From Chaenocephalus aceratus (taxonomy: Eukaryota > Chordata > Actinopteri > Perciformes > Channichthyidae), in contig JAMFTG010000574.1 in the NCBI GenBank assembly GCA_023974075.1, positions 1 to 64,000 on the forward strand: a stretch of DNA of 64,000 bases. The letters are read 5' to 3'. Position 1 is the stretch's first letter. Each line of letters starts with the position of its first letter. The position numbers were made by a program, and so were the translations under genes. This document shows, piece by piece, positions 58,376 to 64,000 of this stretch. The notes beneath the pieces are model-generated. The model did no database searches. It had not been told where the DNA came from and saw nothing but the letters and a program-made list of their open reading frames with translations.

Positions 58376-61300
58376 GAAGTTAATGGAATATTATACTGCC
58401 GATATTTACAATTAAAAAAGACTGTTTAATGAACCAGTCGCTCAATCGATTCAAACGTTGTGTTCAGGTTCCTTCTCTCCTCTTTGGAGGTTAGCTGAAT
58501 AGATTTCAGCTGTGGACAAGAGAAGATATTTACGATCGGCATCGTTGACATTCGTCAGCCCTTAAAAAGTAATCGAGGAGATCATTCACAAATAAATCGG
58601 CAATAAATTAAAGGGTACGCAGCCCGTGTGTCGAGTGCTCTGGCAGCAGCTAGGAATCACAGAGGCTCTTTAACCGAAGCTCGATAAGAAACAGCTCAGA
58701 GCTAAATGAATTAAAATGCCTCTCAAAATAAAAGCCCTGTGGTTTTTGCACGGGGGGCGGGGGGGGGGGGAGTCCCACTTTATAAGATCTAAATCAGGAC
58801 TGTCACGGCTTCTGAGGCAGTTTTATTTTTATTGAAACGACACCAGGCGCCAGAGAAGTGACAAGGAGACGATGGATGGCATCAGCAGGGAATAAATATG
58901 TGCTGAAAGGAAACGAAACACAGAGAGGGTTTGTCCTGAAAAGTTAAAGGTCCCCTATTCTCCTCTCCTTCATCACTATGTCACAGGTCTCAGATATATC
59001 CAGAGCCTGTCTCTGATTGGCTGAAACACCAAACAGATCATTGCAGCTTTACCAGTGCATGACATTGGGCCATCTAAGCTAATCTACAGATGGCCCTGAG
59101 CCCAATAGAGATTGCCCTGAAAAATGCGCGCGGACTAAATGACGCACGAAGGGTTTGGGGGCCTCCCTCTAGAACAGTTAGATGTTTGCAGGTCTTAGAT
59201 GCGGTCTGGTGCATTCTCGAGACTAAATTATAAGATGAACCACCAATATTATATTGGACCATTTCAATTTTATTCTTCATTTCACTTGTTTGTTTGTTCT
59301 TGTTTGCTCGCTTGCATTCCCTGCATAGCTATAAGAAACACTTAAGTTGTTGGTCAAAACACTTTCCATCTGATGAAGGCAAAAAAGTAGAAAACATTCC
59401 ATTCAGTTATTTACACTATTACGGCCCCCGTTAAAAATGTCTGTAATGTTATCTACTGGAAGTTGGTCGAACGAATGCCTCCTCGTCCGGAAGCTGACCG
59501 AGCAGCAGTCGAGAGGAGCCGAGCGCATCCGCCAAGCACACGAAATGGCGACGTCAGAGTTCCCGTTAGCCGGCAAATCTAAATATCTTCGGTCAAAATA
59601 ATTTCTCTTTAGCGAAATACCGCTTCAGTTGCGCCACTTATGTGACAGACAAGAAGAGTATGAGACAGACAAGAATAGTCAACTCTAATGTCTAACACTT
59701 AACGTGGAGAAAGAGATGTCCTGGATGGGTTGATTGTGCGTTGATCTGTTGGTAATGCCTCGGGGTTCCGGTGGGCATGTAAACAAATGCATAATGCTGC
59801 GCTATACTTTGTGGCCTCACCCGGTTGCATAGCGACACTTATTGTTTAGTTGTCTTTTAATAAGCAGGTAGTCATATCATTAGCTAGAGCTAGCTGGATC
59901 TGATCGATATGGACATAAACGCGAGTGAAGTCTGACGGGAGAGAGATCAGCTGCTGCTGACGAGTCGACACGCAGCTCTGCATGATCACCTGCAGCGGTG
60001 AGCGGAACAAACACACACTTCAGGTTAGAATATCACACGTAGCTATTTTAATTACCTCTCAAACTACCTAAACTAGTTATAGATGTGTTTAGTTTTACTG
60101 TCGGGTCACTCATCACTGGATCCGCGAGCTGCATGATACTGGCATAATAGATTGCCCGATCGGGCAACCAGCAGGTGAGGCTTCATTGCCCGAGCTAAAT
60201 ACTAGATGGCCCCGGGCAGTCGTTAATGTCGAGTCATGATTACCCATAATCCCCTCTGTTCAGCCCTGTTCCAAAGTGCTGATTCTCTGTCTGTTACTTT
60301 AGATGAAAGCAAGGAGCCCCTCCCCACGTCCCTCTGAGAGACATCTGGTTACAAAGAACTCAATGGTGCTCTAGTACCTCATTCACACCAACAGTGTTTC
60401 AGGGCCGGTTCGGAGCCGGAGCTTAAAAGCACCGGGTTTTCCTGTTCACACCGCAGCGGAGCAGCCTCTTAGCTCCGGAATCCGGTTCGTTTCAAGAACC
60501 ACATTTTTTTTTCCGGCCAGAGCAAAAGCACCGCATACGTCACGCTTACGTCGAGGCGGGGGCAGGGGCGGGATCAACTCCTGAACAACAACAACAAGCC
60601 GGCGTTTTATCCAGTTTGTACACAACGATGGAGAAACTTAGCAAGCAGCAGTGGTCCACTGAAGAGACCAGCTACCTGCTGGGAAGCTGGTCTTCGGAAG
60701 AGGTACAGAGGAAGCTGGAGCACAATCGGCCATTGTTGTTGTTGTTGGTGTCAGCTGTGAGGGGTTCCCGCGGTTTGGCTTTATGAAGCAGGCACGCAAA
60801 CGGTTACGTCATGACGCAAACGATGACGCAGCACCAGTCGGACTCTGGGCGGTGTGAAAAGAGCCGGAGCTAAACCGAAGAACCGGTTCTGAACCTGAAA
60901 AGCTCTAGCACGGAGCTTGAACCGGAGTTGCGTTGGTGTGAATGAGGTACAGGAGGAGATTCAGGTGATAAGGGGGGGGGGGGCAGAGGTCGCGTTAACC
61001 GAATATATTCCGGCGATGACGAATTTGTTTTAACAATGACGGAAAAATCTGAAAGCAGTCCGTCATTTTAGTCGGATTAGAACAAACTCAGAACAGCGCC
61101 AAGGTTCCCCCGCAGCAGGGCTCCGGTGTTATGCCGTTATCTCGTTTCCAGACCTAACTCTGCCGAACAAATCATTGACATGTCTGAACACCGGTGTTGT
61201 GCCGTGTTATGCACCCCTTGTCACGGGAACACGCATTTGAAAATGAAACGTTTACACCTTAAAACGAAAAGAAAACGTCCAGGGTTTTTTGAATGGTAGT

Positions 61301-63006
61301 TTTCAGACCGAGTCGTTTAGTGGTAGCTCATATAGTCTTGATTCTTGTGTTTAAACTTTTCGCTCCGTGGGTGTTTCTCAATCTCGAGGATGCTGGCTTG
61401 GTAGTCGCGTACTTCCAAGTCACTTCCTTCAGAAACGAAGCAAGTATGCTTCCAAGCCACGGCTTCGGAAAAGAATGGAACAGGCTAACAAGTGTGCCAC
61501 TCTCTCTAACGGTTTCAACATAAACTGTACCGAAAATAAATACCTCACGATATCTATCTAATTATGAACTTGCTTTACTTTCACGGAACACATTGTTGGT
61601 GATAACAAATGTAACAAAGTAACATATTTTCCAACACGTGTTCTACGCCACTACATACTTACATTTAAATGCGTGCTGCGTCGGTTCAGCCATCCTCCGC
61701 AAGGGTTTTTGAAATTGGTCCGTGCGCAAAGCATTGTGGGGATTTTAAGGACGCGAAGTCTACCCATGTGCAGCCTCGACATTTCCCCCAAACCAAGGAC
61801 GCGGCCTCTGTGGAGTTCCAAGTATGCTGGAGATTGGAACAGTACTTCGGCGGCACTCGATGACGTAGCATCCTTGAAATATTGGCTTGGAAGCCAGAAT
61901 CCTCGAGATTGAGAAACGGCCCGTATTTTGATGGTTGGGGTGTTGCAATATAGGTTGGTCAGGGGGACATCATTTGTTGACGCACAGGTGGCCCGAGTGG
62001 ACGACGTGAACCGAGGGACCAGCTGCCGCTAAACGACTCGCAGTCTGAAAATTACCATTACAAAAATAAATAAATAAAAAACCTGGACGTTTACTTTTCG
62101 TTTTAAGGTGTAAACGTTTATAAATGACACAACACCAGCGCTAACAGTTCACGAGACCCCCCTCCCCTTCCTCCTCCTCCGCTTGCTTCTCCGAGCCCTC
62201 TTCCTCCTCCTCCTCCTCCTCTTCCTGCTGCTTCTTCTTTCCTCCTCTCTCCGATGTTTTCCCGGTGGTAACTTTTTGTTCTTGTTGATCATAAAAAAAG
62301 GAATTGGTCTGGAAACTTCCCCGGGGATAAAAGCCAGTTGTATCGTCTCCCCGTCACTGCACTCAACAGGTGAATCCCCCTCTTCCTCTTCCTCCTCTTC
62401 CTCCCTCCACCATCAGAGTGGAAGTGGAGGATGAAATAATGAAAGCATGTTGGGGGAAATGAGAATCCCGTGGAGCTTCTATTTGAAATGTTTTGTTTCT
62501 TCTTCCGGACTCAGACAAAATAAATGCGTCTATTTTCTCCTTCCTTTTGACTTTGACCAATCTCAAGATCTACCTCTCTTTTTTCTGTTTCTAAACACAT
62601 CTGTGAGTATACCGCTGTTATCAATATCATGAGGATAACATGCTTGTGTGTATACTTAGGTAAGTATAATGAAAATACTCAAGTGAAGTACAAATACCTA
62701 AAGTCTGTGTGCTTTGTCACTGTGACTGAGTGTGGTTTATAGCAGGAGCTGTCAGGTGTTCCTCCTCTCAGGGGAAGCCAGCACGGCATCGCTCCGATAT
62801 CACAGCTTTACTGTCATCTATCACCATGGAGATTAAAACAGCGCTGGTGTTATGGAGAGATTGTCTGATTGAAGTGTTTACGTTTTTATTGGATCTCTCG
62901 GCCCTCAGGACTAACTCTGACTCGGCGCTCCACACCAGCGTGATGAACCCCCCCCAAGGAGACCCCTTCTCCACAGGGGGGCCCCTCCAGAGCAGCAGAC
63001 GCTCAG
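43504..63006 (+). CDS. crtc2: CREB-regulated transcription coactivator 2 (5' part)
   Basis: Gene-level entry. Coding exons: 43504-43662, 54070-54174, 54956-55069, 57214-57275, 62301-62369 and 62909-63006, 607 nt so far, continuing beyond the window. CRTC proteins bind the CREB bZIP and drive cAMP-responsive transcription; they shuttle under SIK/AMPK phosphorylation and calcineurin control. Exon 1 holds the CREB-binding helix ([20 protein letters not shown]). Exon 2 has LQAQKLRL and [13 protein letters not shown]. Exons 5-6 rebuild the SIK/14-3-3 site [13 protein letters not shown], fitting LxRxxSxxxL with the regulated Ser kept (human Ser171). CRTC2 over CRTC1/3 rests mainly on the neighbouring slc39a1. 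All phases agree (0,0,0,2,2,1). Intron 1 is 10.4 kb, mostly arrays. The transactivation C-terminus is outside the window. Confidence 0.93.
43663..44032. other. Start of crtc2 intron 1
   Basis: CpG-rich to about 43870, consistent with a promoter-proximal island, then AGTA-type tail repeats leading into the 33-bp array. No exon seen. Confidence 0.5.
44033..44360. repeat. 33-bp minisatellite in crtc2 intron 1
   Basis: About ten copies of a unit containing GTACTTCTACTTTTACTCAA, closely related to the 32-bp unit that fills intron 2. Confidence 0.95.
44361..44860. other. crtc2 intron 1, unassigned
   Basis: AT-rich intronic sequence; no exon or element recognised. Confidence 0.5.
44861..48641. repeat. 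3.8-kb array of a 37-bp minisatellite, ~102 copies
   Basis: Unit GATGTAGAAGAGACATGAAG followed by AAGAGGGGACACATGTT, purine-rich on the plus strand. As 37 is not a multiple of three, every frame cycles through the same 37-residue period, and none of the three minus-strand frames meets a stop for over 1,260 codons. Local block duplications of about 333 bp (9 units) and 481 bp (13 units) are visible. Confidence 0.98.
48642..49375. repeat. crtc2 intron 1 with two (CA)n tracts
   Basis: CA runs at about 48898-48931 and 49033-49113, with a short TG run between them. Remaining sequence is unassigned. Confidence 0.85.
49376..51036. repeat. Second array of the 57-bp minisatellite, ~29 copies
   Basis: Same unit and orientation as the 36507-42068 array, 7.3 kb away, inside crtc2 intron 1. 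It has its own variants (GATGACGTCCAGG, and shortened copies with CATATCTCGTGTC), so the two arrays evolve separately. Confidence 0.98.
51062..52251 (-). mobile_element. hAT element with deleted transposase
   Basis: Left end AGAGATGTAACGGTTC and right end TGTACCGTTACACCCCTA, the well-known fish hAT terminus with many GGTTCGGTACG subterminal repeats. The target duplication is not recognisable because an (AT)n tract adjoins the right end. It carries transposase remnants on the minus strand. Confidence 0.8.
51490..51985 (-). pseudogene. hAT transposase remnant: BED finger plus C-terminal dimerisation motif
   Basis: 51985-51770 reads [20 protein letters not shown] then VWEHFGFAV and [11 protein letters not shown], a BED finger of the ZBED1 type, with HTH. 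Further along (about 51670-51490), another frame reads [20 protein letters not shown] then [11 protein letters not shown], the hAT dimerisation motif. The catalytic middle is missing. Confidence 0.85.
52252..54069. other. crtc2 intron 1, 3' part
   Basis: No exon. (CA)n at about 52914-52958. Possible LTR-like or other degraded element near 52290-53130 (TGTTAG... CCAACA), but without matching flanks. The remainder is AT-rich and unassigned. Confidence 0.45.
54070..54174 (+). CDS. crtc2: crtc2 exon 2
   Basis: Thirty-five codons, [20 protein letters not shown] to SHQDHFQ. Acceptor CCGGTTGCAG, donor CCAG/GTGAGT. A second possible acceptor 6 nt downstream (CTGCAG) would drop LQ. Contains the conserved GGSLPNVNQ phospho-site segment. 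Confidence 0.95.
54175..54950. repeat. 32-bp minisatellite filling crtc2 intron 2
   Basis: About 24 copies of a unit GTACAAGACCTGAGTACTTC followed by TACTTTACTCAA, starting within the 5' splice site (GTGAGTACAAGTACAAGACC) and ending just before the acceptor at 54955. The intron is 781 bp and nearly all array. Confidence 0.97.
54956..55069 (+). CDS. crtc2: crtc2 exon 3
   Basis: Thirty-eight codons, [20 protein letters not shown] to SPVRPYSRQ. Acceptor TCTCCCCTCAG, donor GCAG/GTATCC. Matches the [15 protein letters not shown] block of all CRTCs. Confidence 0.95.
55238..56420. repeat. 14-bp minisatellite in crtc2 intron 3, ~84 copies
   Basis: Unit TTCAGACCCTTCAG with variants (TTCGG, GATCAG, GGGTCAG). 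Three units make 42 bp, 14 codons, so it yields a spurious 431-codon frame. Blocks with GACGGGTCAGACCCTTCGG recur at intervals, showing local higher-order duplication. Confidence 0.97.
56421..57213. other. crtc2 intron 3, remainder
   Basis: (TG)n at about 56430-56450. 56800-56880 resembles a SINE 3' body (CCACTGCTCCCAACACTG, GATGGGTCAGATGCAGA). A TTAA-type MITE end (ATAGGGGACCTTTAA) lies at 57000-57015. A short GGACCA tandem is at 57105-57130. No exon besides the start of exon 4. Confidence 0.5.
57214..57275 (+). CDS. crtc2: crtc2 exon 4
   Basis: Reads [20 protein letters not shown], then ends in phase 2 (AG). Acceptor CATCTCCTCAG, donor GAAG/GTACCC followed by a C-run. Conserved [14 protein letters not shown] segment of CRTC2. 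Confidence 0.92.
57276..60373. other. crtc2 intron 4, first half
   Basis: No exon found. (CA)n at 58321-58373. A MITE end TTAAAGGTCCCCTATT begins near 58945. About 59040-60235 contains repeated GATTGCC/AGATGGCCC motifs of an unidentified element. Confidence 0.45.
60374..60950. mobile_element. Harbinger-like element, 577 bp
   Basis: Perfect 19-bp inverted ends GTACCTCATTCACACCAAC (60374-60392) and complement (60932-60950). It contains a short Myb/SANT-like reading starting near 60628: [20 protein letters not shown] then [14 protein letters not shown], as in the accessory protein of PIF/Harbinger transposons. No full transposase. Confidence 0.75.
61247..62120. mobile_element. Foldback element with a second element in its loop
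   Basis: 61247-61325 and about 62025-62120 are inverted copies (AAACGTTTACACCTTAAAAC and complement; CGAGTCGTTTAG). The loop holds the element at 61369-61922. No coding content. Confidence 0.65.
61369..61922. mobile_element. Inverted-repeat MITE, 0.55 kb
   Basis: GTTTCTCAATCTCGAGG at 61373-61389 and its exact complement at 61901-61917. Same family as the element at 30126-31310, and uninterrupted here. No open frame with homology. Confidence 0.75.
62301..62369 (+). CDS. crtc2: crtc2 exon 5 (69 nt, too short for ORF calling)
   Basis: In the frame imposed by exon 4 it reads [20 protein letters not shown] then LNR, clearly matching the mammalian [20 protein letters not shown] segment. Length 69 nt, phase 2 in and out, the same size as in mammals. 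Donor ACAG/GTGAAT is good. The acceptor (A-run then AG at 62300) is weak but is preceded by a pyrimidine-rich tract. Confidence 0.85.
62370..62908. other. crtc2 intron 5
   Basis: Short intron. No element recognised apart from a CTCAAGTGAAGTACAAATAC tail-type repeat near 62680. Confidence 0.6.
62909..63006 (+). CDS. crtc2: crtc2 exon 6
   Basis: Completes the Arg codon and reads [20 protein letters not shown] to SSRRS, phase 1. Acceptor CGGCCCTCAG, donor CTCAG/GTGAGG. Holds the SIK-target Ser and the downstream part of the 14-3-3 site. Confidence 0.93.
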
Positions 63007-63059
63007 GTGAGGCCACACACACATATACATCACATCTAGAGACAGACAAACTCAGGGAA

Positions 63060-64000
63060 GCAGGATGATCTCCATATTAACACCACTTTTGATTTTTTAA
63101 GTATCTAACATTAGGCTTTAAAGAAACTACAGCACGGTCACATGACTTCAAGTCTCCACCGCTAAGCTAAAGGAGGCTAATGTTGGGCTATAAAGGAACT
63201 ACAGCACGGTCACATGACTTCACGTCACCACCGCTAAGCTAAAGGTGGCTAATGTTGGGCTATAAAGGAACTACAGCACGGTCACATGACTTCACGTCAC
63301 CACCGCTAAGCTAAAGGTGGCTAACGTTGGGCTATAAAGGAACTACAGCACGGTCACATGACTTCACGTCACCACCGCTAAGCTAAAGGAGGCTAATGTT
63401 GGGCTATAAAGGAACTACAGCACGGTCACATGACTTCACGTCACCACCGCTAAGCTAAAGGTGGCTAACGTTGGGCTATAAAGGAACTACAGCTCGGTCA
63501 CATGACTTCACGTCACCACCGCTAAGCTAAAGGAGGCTAATGTTGGGCTATAAAGGAACTACAGCACGGTCACATGACTTCACGTCACCACCGCTAAGCT
63601 AAAAGAGGCTAATGTTGGGCTATAAAGGAACTACAGCATGGTCACATGACTTCATGTCACCACCGCTAAGCTAAAGGCGGCTAACGTTGGTCTATAAAGG
63701 AACTACAGCACGGTCACATGACTTCACGTCACCACCGCTAAGCTAAAGGCGGCTAATGTTGGGCTATAAAGGAACTACAGCACGGTCACATGACTTCACG
63801 TCACCACCGCTAAGCTAAAGGTGGCTAACGTTGGTCTATAAAGGAACTACAGCACGGTCACATGACTTCACGTCACCACCGCTAAGCTAAAGGTGGCTAA
63901 TGTTGGGCTATAAAGGAACTACAGCACGGTCACATGACTTTACGTCTCCACCGCTAAGCTAAAGGTGGCTAATGTTGGGCTATAAAGGAACTACAGCACG
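63060..64000. repeat. 72-bp minisatellite in crtc2 intron 6, runs off window
   Basis: At least twelve copies of the same 72-bp unit as at 34754-35205, in the same orientation, preceded by the same lead-in (CTCCATATTAACACCACTTT at 63070-63089). Copies differ by a few bases (ATG/ACG TTGGG). The right end is outside the window. Confidence 0.97.

Overview
This window reads as vertebrate nuclear DNA from a teleost fish, probably a percomorph. The support is intron-bearing vertebrate genes, a fish-type FISNA-NACHT-LRR immune receptor, hAT, Rex/CR1-like LINE and tRNA-SINE debris, and extreme minisatellite content. Most long open frames here are repeat artefacts. I find three real genes.

Region 1 (1-22.3 kb, minus strand): an NLRC3-like receptor. 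In gene order it has a probable 5' non-coding exon with an ISRE-like site (about 22.2 kb), a start-codon exon (21.7-21.8 kb), a RING exon (19.9-20.0 kb), one large FISNA-NACHT exon (8.0-9.8 kb) and two LRR exons (7.3-7.5 and 2.5-2.65 kb). It continues past base 1. Splice phases agree through all junctions, but four +1-base insertions break the frame, so it is either a decaying copy or a mis-assembled one. Its 10-kb RING-to-NACHT intron is a stack of nested transposons, most with intact target-site duplications. Two 48-bp minisatellite arrays lie around the last LRR exon.

Region 2 (22.5-28.2 kb): the intergenic gap between the divergent NLR and zinc-transporter genes. It holds two hAT elements with exact 8-bp target duplications and one very homogeneous 8-copy 48-bp minisatellite.

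Region 3 (28.2-34.7 kb, plus strand): slc39a1 (ZIP1-like zinc importer), complete, 310 codons in four coding exons plus a 5' non-coding exon. One intron appears to use a GC donor that abuts a repeat. Its introns carry nested elements.

Region 4 (34.7-43.5 kb): the slc39a1-crtc2 spacer. Most of it is a 5.6-kb array of a 57-bp unit with higher-order structure, plus a 72-bp array, a (GT)n tract and a 28-bp array directly before crtc2.

Region 5 (43.5-64 kb, plus strand): the 5' part of crtc2 (CREB-regulated transcription coactivator 2). Six coding exons (607 nt) are visible, one of them a 69-nt exon found by homology and phase. Introns are swollen by arrays of 37, 57, 33, 32, 14 and 72 bp units. 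The gene runs off the right edge.

slc39a1 and crtc2 in the same order and orientation match the human 1q21.3 neighbourhood as I recall it, which supports both names. About 18.7 kb (29%) of the window is minisatellite by my hand count.
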